DNA of 33,300 nt. It comes from Photobacterium lipolyticum (GTDB lineage Bacteria > Pseudomonadota > Gammaproteobacteria > Enterobacterales > Vibrionaceae). A program made the position numbers and the translations under genes. The DNA is taken from assembly GCF_003026475.1 (NCBI RefSeq), contig NZ_PYMC01000028.1, positions 1 through 33,300 of the forward strand. Direction: 5' to 3'. The notes beneath the pieces are model-generated. The model saw only the letters and a program-made list of their open reading frames with translations. It was not told where the DNA came from and made no database searches. Shown here piece after piece: positions 1 through 8,717 of the stretch. Each line of letters opens with the position of its first letter. Position 1 is the stretch's first letter.

Positions 1-43
1 GAAGATACCGTAGTGATCTTGGTTGTTGTAACACCGATTTAGT

Positions 44-120
44 GCGCGCGTAGCTCAGCTGGATAGAGTACCTGGCTACGAACCAGGCGGTCGGAGGTTC
101 GAATCCTCCCGCGCGCACCA
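44..120 (+). tRNA. tRNA-Arg (anticodon ACG)
   Basis: A complete cloverleaf is readable. A 7-bp acceptor stem (GCGCGCG with CGCGCGC) is followed by discriminator A117 and an encoded CCA at 118-120. The anticodon stem CCTGG/CCAGG encloses the loop CTACGAA, so the anticodon is ACG at 78-80. The T arm contains GGTTCGAATCC. A34 is normally edited to inosine by TadA, letting this tRNA read CGU, CGC and CGA. The 43 bases upstream look like an inter-tRNA spacer, so this is probably the last gene of an array. In Vibrio such Ser/Arg arrays lie between csrA and the oad genes. Confidence 0.97.
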
Positions 121-127
121 TTATTTA

Positions 128-153
128 AAGCTCAGCTCAGGCTGGGCTTTTTT
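128..153 (+). terminator. Rho-independent terminator of the tRNA transcript
   Basis: An 8-bp stem (AGCTCAGC at 129-136 with GCTGGGCT at 141-148, one G-T pair) has the loop TCAG and is followed by a run of six T. It begins eight bases after the tRNA CCA end. Confidence 0.85.
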
Positions 154-800
154 GTATCTGTACCTTTCTATTTCTCTATCCCTTCACAATAAACCACGTA
201 ATACGCCCGTCAGGTCCGTTAGTGCTCGATTTTGACTATACAGCCAAGCGTGTTGTACTTTATGTTCATTCTTAGGCTGTGTGGAGCCCATGGGCAAACT
301 TGTGCTCATTGCTATACCAATCAGGGCTGTTGTCAATTCAGTGCCGTGCAGCTATGTGAGAGCAAGCCGAGATGGTGACGATATCAAAGCAATTCTCGCT
401 GAAACGAGCATCTTGAGGTTATTTGGGTATAGTTGCTGGAAAAGGCGGCATGGTTAATTTTTGTTTTCGGCTATCTACTAAGTTGTTATTTATAAAGGAA
501 AAAATTAAATAACCAAACTTGCCTTCCGTTAACGTAAGCGTCACTTTGGTCTTGTTGTGGCTTGATTTATCTACAGTTTAAGTGCTGGGCTGTAGCGCAA
601 CGCTTAATGATAGATGGTTGTATTTCAGGAAGTTGTATTGAATTGGCGCCGTTATAGGTATTTTCCCATTAAACGGGGGAAATGGAACGCAATCTTCATT
701 AATATGCGGTATTTTTATTAATCAATTTGACTTATTTTTGTATCTCGTGGTACTTGTTAACGCGCCAGTTCAGTTATAAAACCAATGAAAGGAAGCAAAA
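154..800. other. Non-coding stretch between tRNA-Arg and oadG
   Basis: About 650 bases hold no credible gene. An ERIC-like element lies at 312-432. A small hairpin (660-667 with 676-683) and an AT-rich tract precede oadG. TTGACT at 727-732 and TACTTG at 751-756 are a weak candidate oad promoter with an 18-bp spacer. I see no CRP site. Confidence 0.5.
312..432. repeat. ERIC-like intergenic repeat, 121 bp
   Basis: The element starts CTATACCAA and ends TTTGGGTATAG, which are imperfect terminal inverted repeats. The right end (GAGCATCTTGAGGTTATTTGGGTATA, 406-431 approximately) resembles the end of the enterobacterial ERIC consensus (CTTGAAAGATGACGGGTATA) and the variant I remember from Vibrio genomes. 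The length matches the roughly 127 bp of full ERIC elements. These are non-coding mobile-like repeats, usually transcribed as part of a neighbouring untranslated region and folding into a long hairpin. The family assignment rests on recall, not on an alignment. Confidence 0.6.
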
Positions 801-1049
801 ATGGCAGATTTAGGAAGTTTGCTATGGGAAGCCGCAACAATCATGCTTACCGGGATGTTTGTTGTATTTTTATTTCTTAGCATACTGATCTTTTTGGTCC
901 AGCTCTTGGCGAAAGTGGCCCCTGTTGATGCGTTACCCGCAGCTCAAAAGCCACAGCCAAGCGTTGCCTCACATCATAATGAGGTTCAACCTGACGTGAT
1001 AGCGGCTATTTCCTCAGCCGTTTATCAGTATCGTCAGCGCAAAGCCTAA
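801..1049 (+). CDS. oadG: Oxaloacetate decarboxylase gamma subunit
   Basis: This 82-residue protein has one transmembrane helix near the N terminus (about residues 12-38, rich in F, L, V and I) and a short polar, proline-containing tail. That is the layout of OadG, the small membrane subunit that holds the soluble alpha subunit on the beta subunit and helps bind zinc. The start at 801 is supported by AAAGGAAG about seven bases upstream. It is the first gene of oadGAB, 42 bases before oadA, and the gene order itself identifies it because OadG sequences are poorly conserved. The complex decarboxylates oxaloacetate to pyruvate and exports sodium ions. Confidence 0.9.
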   Translation: MADLGSLLWEAATIMLTGMFVVFLFLSILIFLVQLLAKVAPVDALPAAQKPQPSVASHHNEVQPDVIAAISSAVYQYRQRKA

Positions 1050-1091
1050 AATGATTTACGGGACAATTTTACTTACAAGGAGTTTGCGAGC

Positions 1092-2873
1092 ATGTCCAAG
1101 CCTTTAGCTATCACTGACGTCGTACTACGTGATGCACATCAGTCTCTGTTTGCCACCCGTATGCGTATCGAAGATATGTTGCCCATTGCACAGCAGTTAG
1201 ACAATGTGGGTTATTGGTCCCTAGAGACCTGGGGCGGAGCCACATTCGATTCATGTATCCGTTTTTTGGGTGAAGACCCGTGGGAGCGCTTGCGGGCGCT
1301 GAAACAGGCCATGCCGAAAACACCGATGCAGATGCTGCTTCGTGGTCAGAATCTTCTGGGTTATCGCCACTATGGTGATGACGTGGTCGAAAAATTTGTT
1401 GAGCGTGCCCATGCCAATGGTATGGATGTGTTCCGTATTTTTGATGCAATGAATGATGTGCGTAACTTTAAAAAAGCCGTCACATCGGCTGTTGATGTCG
1501 GCGCTCATGCTCAGGGAACCATTTCTTATACCACCAGCCCGGTTCATAATTTAGATACCTGGACTGATCTTGCGAAACGTCTGGAAGATCTTGGCTGTCA
1601 TTCTATTTGTATCAAAGATATGTCTGGCCTGCTAAAGCCTTATGAAGCGGAAGAGCTGGTTAAACGTATAAAAGCATCGTGTGATGTCCCTCTGGCTCTG
1701 CATTGTCACGCGACAACAGGCCTATCGGCAGCCACTGCGGTGAAAGCCGTTGAAGCCGGTTTGGATATTCTTGATACCGCCATTTCTTCGATGAGCCAGA
1801 CCTATGGCCACACGCCGACTGAAACGGTCGTCGCTATGCTCGAGGGGACCGAGCGCGATACCAACCTCGATTTGCAGCAGCTTGAGCCGATTGCAACCTA
1901 TTTCCGAGAAGTCCGTAAGAAGTACGCTAAATTTGAAGGCAGCCTCAAAGGGGTTGATGCGCGGATTCTACTGGCCCAAGTGCCAGGCGGTATGCTGACT
2001 AACATGGAAGGCCAGCTTAAAGAGCAGGGCGCAGCTGATCGTTTTGATGAAGTACTGGAAGAGATCCCTCGCGTTCGTGAAGATTTAGGTTTTATTCCAT
2101 TGGTTACCCCCACATCGCAGATCGTCGGTACGCAATCGGTATTGAACGTATTAACGGGCGAGCGCTATAAGAACATCACCAAAGAGACTGCGGGTGTCTT
2201 GAAAGGCGAATATGGCCAGACTCCGGCACCAGTGAATGCCGAGCTGCAGGCTCGTGTGCTTAACGGAGCCGAGCCGATCACTTGCCGACCGGCAGATCTG
2301 CTCACCGACGAACTGGCGGCGTTGACTGACGAGCTGTTGGCTAAAGCGAAAGCAGAAAATATTTCGCTTGCGGAACACTCGGTGGATGATGTTCTGATTT
2401 ATGCGTTATTCCCTCAGGTTGGTCTGAATTTCCTTAAAAACCGCAACAATCCAGACGCCTTTGAACCAGCGCCAGGAACTGAAGCGGCGCCAGTAGCAGC
2501 GGCAGCTCCGATTGTTCAGGCCGACGGCATCGAAGCTTACAGTGTGAAAGTGAATGGTCAGGTGTATGACGTTGAGGTGGGCCCTAGTGGTCAGCTATCT
2601 TCCGTCACATCGGCGGCAGCACCAGCACCTGCTTCGGCAAGCAGTGCCCCCGTGGCGAGTGCTGAGGCCATATCGGCTCCGCTTGCCGGAAATATCTTTA
2701 AGGTTGTCGTTCAGCCTGGTCACTTAGTGGCTGAAGGCGATGTACTGGTGATCTTGGAAGCGATGAAGATGGAAACTGAAATCCGCGCTGTGCGTGGTGG
2801 GGTGATCCAGGAGCTTCATGTCAAAGAAGGTGATTCGGTTTCAGTCGGCTCGCCGATTTTAAGCCTGGCGTAA
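1092..2873 (+). CDS. oadA: Oxaloacetate decarboxylase alpha subunit, biotin-carrying
   Basis: This 593-residue cytoplasmic subunit transfers the carboxyl group of oxaloacetate to its own biotin. The N-terminal carboxyltransferase TIM barrel (about 1-300) starts with ITDVVLRDAHQSL and has the CIKDMSG lysine region and LHCHATTG. A conserved post-barrel domain follows (about 300-460). An Ala/Pro linker (about 465-530) then leads to a biotinyl domain with the AMKM motif; the biotinylated residue is Lys559. The length is typical of the family. A strong ribosome site, AAGGAG, lies nine bases before the ATG. It sits nine bases before oadB. Pyruvate carboxylase B subunits share the architecture, but the flanking oadG and oadB settle the assignment. 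Confidence 0.97.
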   Translation: MSKPLAITDVVLRDAHQSLFATRMRIEDMLPIAQQLDNVGYWSLETWGGATFDSCIRFLGEDPWERLRALKQAMPKTPMQMLLRGQNLLGYRHYGDDVVEKFVERAHANGMDVFRIFDAMNDVRNFKKAVTSAVDVGAHAQGTISYTTSPVHNLDTWTDLAKRLEDLGCHSICIKDMSGLLKPYEAEELVKRIKASCDVPLALHCHATTGLSAATAVKAVEAGLDILDTAISSMSQTYGHTPTETVVAMLEGTERDTNLDLQQLEPIATYFREVRKKYAKFEGSLKGVDARILLAQVPGGMLTNMEGQLKEQGAADRFDEVLEEIPRVREDLGFIPLVTPTSQIVGTQSVLNVLTGERYKNITKETAGVLKGEYGQTPAPVNAELQARVLNGAEPITCRPADLLTDELAALTDELLAKAKAENISLAEHSVDDVLIYALFPQVGLNFLKNRNNPDAFEPAPGTEAAPVAAAAPIVQADGIEAYSVKVNGQVYDVEVGPSGQLSSVTSAAAPAPASASSAPVASAEAISAPLAGNIFKVVVQPGHLVAEGDVLVILEAMKMETEIRAVRGGVIQELHVKEGDSVSVGSPILSLA

Positions 2874-2882
2874 GAGGGTACC

Positions 2883-4013
2883 ATGGACGGTTTATTAAAA
2901 CTCTGGGGCGAGACCGGGATTGCCAATTTTGAGTTCGGCCAGATTGTAATGATTCTGGTTGGCTGCGGTCTGCTTTTCTTGGCGATACGTAAGGGCTTTG
3001 AGCCCTTGCTGTTGCTGCCTATCGGTTTTGGTGCCATTTTGGCCAATATTCCTAATGCTGGTTTTACCGAACCGGGCGGCTTGTTGTATTACATCTACCA
3101 TGTAGGGATTGAAACCGGGGTATTCCCGTTATTGATCTTTATGGGGGTCGGTGCAATGACCGACTTCGGTGCCTTGATTGCAAACCCTAAGACGCTATTG
3201 TTAGGGGCTGCGGCTCAGTTTGGTATCTTCTTCACCCTGTTTGGTGCGATTTTGCTGAATCTCGTACCAGGGATGGAATTTACCCTGGCTGATGCGTCGT
3301 CGATTGCGATCATCGGTGGTGCCGATGGCCCAACCGCGATCTTCCTGGCCAGCCGTTTATCACCTGATCTACTGGGTGCAATTGCGGTGGCGGCGTACAG
3401 CTACATGGCATTGGTGCCGATCATTCAGCCTCCGATCATGAAAGCGCTGACAACTCCGGAAGAGCGTCAAATTCAGATGCAGCAGCTGCGCCATGTTAGT
3501 AAGGCCGAGAAGATCCTGTTCCCAATGGCGGTATTGGTAATGACCATTCTGTTCTTGCCTTCGGCATCGCCACTGGTCGGGATGTTCTGCCTCGGTAACC
3601 TGATGCGTGAATCTGGTGTAGTTGAGCGTCTGTCCAATACGGTACAGAACGAATTGATCAACATCGTGACGATTATGCTAGGTCTGGGAGTGGGCTCGAA
3701 ACTGGAAGCGGATAAATTTCTCCAGATGGAAACCTTAGGGATCCTGGTGCTCGGTGCCGTTGCGTTCAGTATCGGTACCGGTGGTGGTGTTTTAATGGCG
3801 AAATTGCTTAACCGCTTCAGTAAAGAAGACATCAACCCACTGATTGGGGCGGCGGGTGTCTCGGCGGTTCCGATGGCGGCACGGGTGGTGAATAAGGTTG
3901 GCCTGGAAGCGAACCCGCATAACTTCCTGCTGATGCATGCGATGGGGCCGAATGTGGCCGGGGTACTGGGCTCTGCGGTAGCGGCCGGTATCTTGCTGGC
4001 ATTGGTTGGCTAA
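2883..4013 (+). CDS. oadB: Oxaloacetate decarboxylase beta subunit (sodium-pumping carboxybiotin decarboxylase)
   Basis: This very hydrophobic, 376-residue inner-membrane protein decarboxylates carboxybiotin and couples this to sodium export. It contains the family signature GGADGPTAIF with Asp148, the aspartate implicated in sodium binding and proton supply in characterised homologues, followed by YSYMALVPIIQPPIMK with conserved tyrosines at about 172-174. The C-terminal part has GVSAVPMAARV and NPHNFLLMHAMGPNVAG, also typical. It is shorter than the roughly 430-residue Klebsiella subunit but, as I recall, the usual Vibrio size. A GA-rich stretch (AGAGGG) precedes the ATG. It ends the operon and is followed by a strong terminator. 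Confidence 0.96.
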   Translation: MDGLLKLWGETGIANFEFGQIVMILVGCGLLFLAIRKGFEPLLLLPIGFGAILANIPNAGFTEPGGLLYYIYHVGIETGVFPLLIFMGVGAMTDFGALIANPKTLLLGAAAQFGIFFTLFGAILLNLVPGMEFTLADASSIAIIGGADGPTAIFLASRLSPDLLGAIAVAAYSYMALVPIIQPPIMKALTTPEERQIQMQQLRHVSKAEKILFPMAVLVMTILFLPSASPLVGMFCLGNLMRESGVVERLSNTVQNELINIVTIMLGLGVGSKLEADKFLQMETLGILVLGAVAFSIGTGGGVLMAKLLNRFSKEDINPLIGAAGVSAVPMAARVVNKVGLEANPHNFLLMHAMGPNVAGVLGSAVAAGILLALVG

Positions 4014-4048
4014 ACTTAGCGCTGATCACCGTACTTAGAAACAAATAG

Positions 4049-4080
4049 AAACGGGTAGCAAGGTGCTACCCGTTTTTTTA
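4049..4080 (+). terminator. Terminator of oadGAB
   Basis: A perfect 10-bp stem (ACGGGTAGCA at 4051-4060 with 4064-4073) has a three-base loop and is followed by seven T. Confidence 0.95.
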
Positions 4081-4087
4081 TTGCTAT

Positions 4088-4125
4088 TGTTATCCAAGTT
4101 ACCTAAATATGCTGGATCTCGTATC
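4088..4125. repeat. Possible degenerate ERIC-like end
   Basis: The stretch TATCCAAGTTACCTAAATAT resembles the reverse complement of the right end of the element at 312-432. No matching second end is visible, so this would be a decayed fragment if it is real. Confidence 0.25.
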
Positions 4126-4250
4126 GTTAGGGGCTTTGGGTGTATATTGTTTATCGTCCTTATATACATCCCATCCTAAATCGCAACAGGTGTTTGATGA
4201 CAGCTCTCCTCTTGAGCGACTAACGTGACCAATAAAGAAAAGGAATAGAA

Positions 4251-5207
4251 ATGATGCCCTATCATCAGCTTGCGATCGCTCAGTTTGGCGAACCCTCGGT
4301 GCTCACCTTGCAAGCCGCTTCTACGCCATCGCTGGCGGCTGATCAGGTGTTGGTGAAAGTAGCTTATGCCGGCGTTAACCCGATCGACGCCAAAACCCGG
4401 GCCGGGCTTGGCTGGGCCGCTCAACAGAACAAAGATAACCTGCCCTGGGTACCAGGCTATGATATTGCCGGTAAGATTGTTGAAGTCGGCGATAACGTTA
4501 AGTCGCTGGAGGTCGGTGAACGGGTTGCCGGGTTTATTGGCTTTCCTCTTCAGGGCGGCGGATACAGCGAGTATGTGGTCGTTGATGCAGAATCATTGAG
4601 TAAAGTACCGGCGCAAATTGAGCTTGTGCAGGCGGCAGCATTGCCTCTGGCGGGGCAAACGGCCTGGCAGGCGTTAGAGAAAGCGAAAGTTTCTGCCAGT
4701 GATCGGGTTCTCATTCTGGCTGGTGCCGGCGGGGTGGGTCATATCGCTGTCCAGCTGGCGATCGCAAAGGGCGCGGAGGTTTTCGCGAGCTGTTCGGCGG
4801 CAAATGTGGAATTTGTCTCAGGCCTGGGTGCTACCGCGATTGATTATCACCGAGGAAGGCTTGAACAACAGATTGATCCGGTCGATGTGCTGATTGACTT
4901 GATGGGCGGAGAGGTGGGTTGCGCGGCATTGGCGTGTGTTAAAACCGGTGGCCAGGTGCTAACAATACCGACGAACACTGCAGAGCGGGTTTGCCAGCAA
5001 GCGCAGCAACTTGGCTTGCAGGCTGAAGGAATGCTGGTGGCGCCGAATGTTGCGCAAAATGATGCAATGCTCAAGATGCTGGCACAGGGTAAGTTACAGT
5101 TACATATTGCGGCACAGTTCCCTTTGGCTGAGGGGGCCAGAGCGCATCAGCAGATTGAAAGTGGTCGTACGCGCGGAAAAATTGTTTTAGCGATGGGTGT
5201 CCAGTAA
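4251..5207 (+). CDS. NADPH-dependent quinone oxidoreductase-like MDR protein
   Basis: This 318-residue medium-chain dehydrogenase/reductase has an N-terminal GroES-like domain (about 10-130, with AYAGVNPIDAKTR and PGYDIAGKIVEVG) and a Rossmann domain with the nucleotide motif AGAGGVGHIAVQLA (about residues 157-170). The catalytic and structural zinc cysteines of alcohol dehydrogenases are absent, placing it with zinc-independent quinone or enone reductases. The C terminus ARAHQQIESGRTRGKIVL is the usual ending of that group. The substrate cannot be told from sequence. AAAAGGAA precedes the ATG; a second ATG directly follows, so the start could be three bases later. It reads toward yqaA with 44 bases between. 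Confidence 0.85.
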   Translation: MMPYHQLAIAQFGEPSVLTLQAASTPSLAADQVLVKVAYAGVNPIDAKTRAGLGWAAQQNKDNLPWVPGYDIAGKIVEVGDNVKSLEVGERVAGFIGFPLQGGGYSEYVVVDAESLSKVPAQIELVQAAALPLAGQTAWQALEKAKVSASDRVLILAGAGGVGHIAVQLAIAKGAEVFASCSAANVEFVSGLGATAIDYHRGRLEQQIDPVDVLIDLMGGEVGCAALACVKTGGQVLTIPTNTAERVCQQAQQLGLQAEGMLVAPNVAQNDAMLKMLAQGKLQLHIAAQFPLAEGARAHQQIESGRTRGKIVLAMGVQ

Positions 5208-5251
5208 CGGTTGTAGTAAAGATAAACAGCCTCTAATGTAAGAAAATAAAA

Positions 5252-5683
5252 ATGCTAGATTTGTTAAATGGTGAGTCAGCGCTATTGATGCTGTTCACCA
5301 CCGGTTTTTTGAGTGCCACCTTATTGCCTGGCGGTTCAGAAGCGAACCTGATCGCGACGTTAAAGCTAGGGAATAATGTAGTATGGCTGGTTGTTGGGGT
5401 GGCGACGCTGGGCAACACCCTTGGGGGAATGACCAACTATTGGTTAGGGCGGTTGTTACCCGATAAAACTTCTGAGCAAAAACATGGTCATAAAGCTACA
5501 GGATGGCTGAAAAAATATGGTTACTGGACCCTTTTCTTAAGCTGGTTACCCGTGATTGGGGACCCGCTATGTTTAGCCGCCGGATGGCTGCGTATGCATC
5601 ATTGGTTAAGTTTTTTCATCATCATGACTGGTAAAGCTTTACGCTACGGTGTGCTGGCCATGGTGGTTCAAGGTTTATTATAA
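5252..5683 (+). CDS. yqaA: YqaA family small membrane protein (DedA/SNARE-associated-like)
   Basis: This 143-residue inner-membrane protein matches the YqaA family. It has hydrophobic segments near 9-30 and 40-60, the stretch TLGNTLGGMTNYWLGRLLP, then KYGYWTLFLSWLPVIGDPLCLAAGWLRM with the conserved proline and glycine of the SNARE-associated/DedA fold, and a C-terminal hydrophobic segment. DedA relatives are thought to be membrane transporters or scramblases, but the role of YqaA itself is unknown. In E. coli yqaA is also next to gshA and luxS, which supports the call. Its stop codon TAA overlaps the ribosome site of the following peptidase gene, so the two are probably cotranscribed. Confidence 0.88.
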   Translation: MLDLLNGESALLMLFTTGFLSATLLPGGSEANLIATLKLGNNVVWLVVGVATLGNTLGGMTNYWLGRLLPDKTSEQKHGHKATGWLKKYGYWTLFLSWLPVIGDPLCLAAGWLRMHHWLSFFIIMTGKALRYGVLAMVVQGLL

Positions 5684-5694
5684 GGAATGCGTAA

Positions 5695-8547
5695 GTGCAA
5701 AAGTGGATTCTAAGTGTCACCCTGCTGTCGATAGTTGGCTGCAGTGGTCTGATGGGGCAAAGCAAAGATGCTCCTGTGCTGCCTGAGGGCATAACTTTCG
5801 TTGAGCAAGTAACAGCCGCCCAAGGTGAGACTGTTATTCCGTATAGTAAATACACACTTGCTAACGGGTTAACCGTGGTTCTTCACGAAGATAGATCTGA
5901 TCCATTAGTGCATGTCGATATGACGTATCACGTAGGCTCAGCCCGCGAAGAACAAGGTAAATCCGGTTTTGCACATTTCTTTGAACATATGATGTTCCAG
6001 GGATCAGAGCATGTCGGTGATCAGGAGCACTTCCGTTTGATCACTGAAGCTGGCGGTACCTTAAATGGAACAACAAACCGGGATCGCACCAATTATTTTG
6101 AAACCGTACCGGCGAACCAGCTGGAGAAAATGCTGTGGTTAGAATCAGACCGGATGGGATTTTTGCTTGAGGCTGTCTCACAGCGTAAATTCGAGATTCA
6201 GCGTTCAACGGTGAAGAATGAACGAGCCCAGCGCTATGAAAACCGCCCTTATGGTCTGGTCTATGAGCGTATTGGCGAAGCCCTTTACCCACAATCCCAC
6301 CCGTATTCCTGGCAGACTATTGGTTATGTCGAAGATTTAGAGCGCGTGGATGTTAATGATCTAAAGGCGTTCTTCTTGCGTTGGTACGGCCCGAACAATG
6401 CCACGCTCACGATCGGCGGCGATATCGATAAAGCGCAGACGCTGGAGTGGGTGAAAAAGTACTTTGGCTCGATTCCCCGCGGCCCTGAAGTGATCAATGC
6501 GGCGAAATATCCCGTCACGTTGAATGCGACTCGCTACCTGACACTGGAAGATAAAGTACAGCAGCCCATGCTGATGATGGCATGGCCAACGTCGTATAAC
6601 GGTGCGGAAGATGAAGCATCGCTGGATATGCTGGCGAAAGTGATCGGTGGGGGGAAGAACAGCCTGCTGTATCAGGATCTGGTCAAAACCGGTGATGTCG
6701 TTGATGCGGGGGCCTACCACGATTGTGCCGAGCTTAGCTGCACCATGTACGTTTATGCGATTGGTCAAAGTGGCAGCAAAGGCAACTTAAAAGATGTGCA
6801 TAGCAAAGTTGTCTCGATTCTTGATGGCCTTGAGCAGCGTGGGGTCAATGAAAAAGAGTTGAGTGAACTGAAAGGCATGGTGGAAGCCAATGCGATTTTC
6901 GGTTTGCAGAGTGTGAGCGGCAAAGTTTCGCAACTTGCCGCTTATGAGACTTTCTATGGCAACCCTAACCATCTAGGTGTTGAACTGCAGCGGCTGCGTG
7001 ATGTCACCACTGACAGCATGGAAGCGGCTTATATGCAGTACCTGAACGGCAACCCGAACGTCACGTTAAGTGTGGTGCCTAAAGGTAAAACAGCCCTGGC
7101 CGCGGCGAAGCCAAATTATACCCCGCTGCCACGTGTTATCCCTGAATATCAAAAAGTCACCGATGATCAGCTCGCACTGAGAAAGTCGGTTGATCATTTT
7201 GACCGTTCAGTGATGCCACCGCTTTCTCAGCCGGTTGAGGCTGTCATGCCGCGTTTGTATCAGTTTGAACTGGAGAACGGAATTAATGTACTGGGGACCA
7301 AATACATTGAAACGCCAACGGTAGAGCTGCAGTTAGTGATCCCAGCCGGGCGCCGCTTTGAACCTGAGGGTAAAACCGGGTTAGCACAGCTGACCGCGGC
7401 AATGATGGGGGAAGCGACAGAGCAATCAACGGCAGAAGAGTTATCTTCGCGTCTGGATATGTTAGGCAGTACCGTCAGTTTTAGTGCCGGTTTGTACAGC
7501 ACGACGGTGTCGGTGACATCATTAGAGAAGAACCTGGCGCAGACGCTGGCCATCATGGAAGAGCGTTTACTCCAGCCCGCGTTTAACCCGGCAGATTTCG
7601 AACGATTGAAAGCACAGGCCATTGAGGGGGCAGTGTATGAACACCAGCGTCCGGAGTGGTTAGCGAGCCAGGCAACGCGAGAAGTGCTGTTTGGCGGTAC
7701 ACCGTTCAGCCGTCCGCCGGAAGGAACCAAAGCATCACTGGCTAGTATCACCTTAGAGGATGTTAAGCACTTTTATGCCCGCAACTACACTCCAAACGGG
7801 ACGGATGTTGTGGTCGTGGGGGATGTGGCTGAGTCGCAGCTGAGCCAACAGTTAGGCTTCCTGACAACCTGGCAAGGCAGACCGGAGCCGATCTTTAATC
7901 CGCAAGCCATCCCTGCGCAGGCGAAGCAGGCCATCTGGATGGTTGACAAGCCAGGCGCGCCGCAAACGGTGATCCGTCTGGTTCGTCAGGGACTGCCGTA
8001 CGATGCAACTGGCGAGTTGTACGAAACTCAGCTGGCTAACTTTAACCTGGCGGGTAACTTCAATAGCCGTATTAACCTAAACCTTCGCGAAGATAAGGGT
8101 TATACCTATGGGGCTGGTGGCTACCAGACCGGAGGCCAAGAAGTGGGTTTGTCGGTGTACTACGCCCAGGTCCGTGCTGACGCCAGCTTAGCGTCATTAA
8201 AAGAGTTTCTGGCTGAATTGAAGAAAATCAGTACCGAAGGGGTAACGGATGAAGAAGTGAACTTTATGCGCCTGGCTGTCGGTCAGAAAGATGCGCTCAA
8301 CTATGAAACCCCCGGGAAGAAGGCGCAATTGTTAGGTCAGATCCTGACCTATTCGCTACCGGAAAACTTCGTGGAACAGCGTAACGAAATTGTTGCTTCT
8401 ATCAGCAAAGAACGACTCAATGAGCTGGCCGCGAAATGGTTTAAGCCGGAAGATTACCAGATCATTGTCGTGGGAGATGTTAAATCATTGCGACCGCAAT
8501 TTGAAACACTGGGAATTCCAATCAAAACGATTCAGCCTCAGATGTAA
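5695..8547 (+). CDS. M16 family zinc metallopeptidase, two-domain lipoprotein
   Basis: This 950-residue pitrilysin/insulinase-family protease starts at GTG with TAAGGA eight bases upstream. A lipoprotein signal ends with the lipobox IVGC at Cys16; the next residue is Ser, predicting the outer membrane. The inverted zinc motif HFFEH is at 94-98, and Glu176 (in VKNERAQR) fits the third zinc ligand. The second M16 half (about 500-940) lacks HxxEH but keeps the substrate-binding Arg/Tyr motif NLREDKGYTYGAGG, as in other two-half periplasmic M16 proteases. It likely clears peptides in the periplasm; the substrate is unknown. It overlaps the end of yqaA functionally (11 bases between) and has its own terminator. 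Confidence 0.93.
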   Translation: MQKWILSVTLLSIVGCSGLMGQSKDAPVLPEGITFVEQVTAAQGETVIPYSKYTLANGLTVVLHEDRSDPLVHVDMTYHVGSAREEQGKSGFAHFFEHMMFQGSEHVGDQEHFRLITEAGGTLNGTTNRDRTNYFETVPANQLEKMLWLESDRMGFLLEAVSQRKFEIQRSTVKNERAQRYENRPYGLVYERIGEALYPQSHPYSWQTIGYVEDLERVDVNDLKAFFLRWYGPNNATLTIGGDIDKAQTLEWVKKYFGSIPRGPEVINAAKYPVTLNATRYLTLEDKVQQPMLMMAWPTSYNGAEDEASLDMLAKVIGGGKNSLLYQDLVKTGDVVDAGAYHDCAELSCTMYVYAIGQSGSKGNLKDVHSKVVSILDGLEQRGVNEKELSELKGMVEANAIFGLQSVSGKVSQLAAYETFYGNPNHLGVELQRLRDVTTDSMEAAYMQYLNGNPNVTLSVVPKGKTALAAAKPNYTPLPRVIPEYQKVTDDQLALRKSVDHFDRSVMPPLSQPVEAVMPRLYQFELENGINVLGTKYIETPTVELQLVIPAGRRFEPEGKTGLAQLTAAMMGEATEQSTAEELSSRLDMLGSTVSFSAGLYSTTVSVTSLEKNLAQTLAIMEERLLQPAFNPADFERLKAQAIEGAVYEHQRPEWLASQATREVLFGGTPFSRPPEGTKASLASITLEDVKHFYARNYTPNGTDVVVVGDVAESQLSQQLGFLTTWQGRPEPIFNPQAIPAQAKQAIWMVDKPGAPQTVIRLVRQGLPYDATGELYETQLANFNLAGNFNSRINLNLREDKGYTYGAGGYQTGGQEVGLSVYYAQVRADASLASLKEFLAELKKISTEGVTDEEVNFMRLAVGQKDALNYETPGKKAQLLGQILTYSLPENFVEQRNEIVASISKERLNELAAKWFKPEDYQIIVVGDVKSLRPQFETLGIPIKTIQPQM

Positions 8548-8570
8548 TCTGGCAGATCCTGTCATTCTGC

Positions 8571-8600
8571 TTGCCGACGTTGCTATAACGTCGGCTTTTT
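8571..8600 (+). terminator. Terminator after the M16 peptidase gene
   Basis: A perfect 9-bp stem (GCCGACGTT at 8573-8581 with AACGTCGGC at 8587-8595) has the loop GCTAT and five T. Confidence 0.95.
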
Positions 8601-8661
8601 CCCTTTATTTCTAAGGGTTATTTATTTACAGCTGGTAAAAGTGTTTCACTGTAAAAATCAT

Positions 8662-8687
8662 GGTAATCATTAATAATAATGATTACC
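8662..8687. promoter_or_regulatory. Perfect palindrome upstream of gshA, operator candidate
   Basis: GGTAATCATTA and TAATGATTACC are exact inverted repeats separated by ATAA. The site lies 30 bases before the gshA ATG and after the preceding terminator, so it would overlap or closely follow the gshA promoter. It is AT-rich and regular, like a repressor operator. It does not fit the Fur 19-mer or the LuxR/HapR consensus well, so I do not assign a regulator. Confidence 0.55.
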
Positions 8688-8717
8688 CTATTTTCCAAAT
8701 TACGATAATTAACGAGA

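Noticed and set aside
6041..7751. Several open frames opposite the M16 peptidase gene
   Set aside because: They are antisense shadows without ribosome sites or family features; the plus-strand protein carries complete motifs throughout.
8662..8687. Fur box reading of the gshA palindrome
   Set aside because: The half sites have the opposite polarity to the Fur consensus (AATCATT instead of AATGATA), so only AT-richness is shared.
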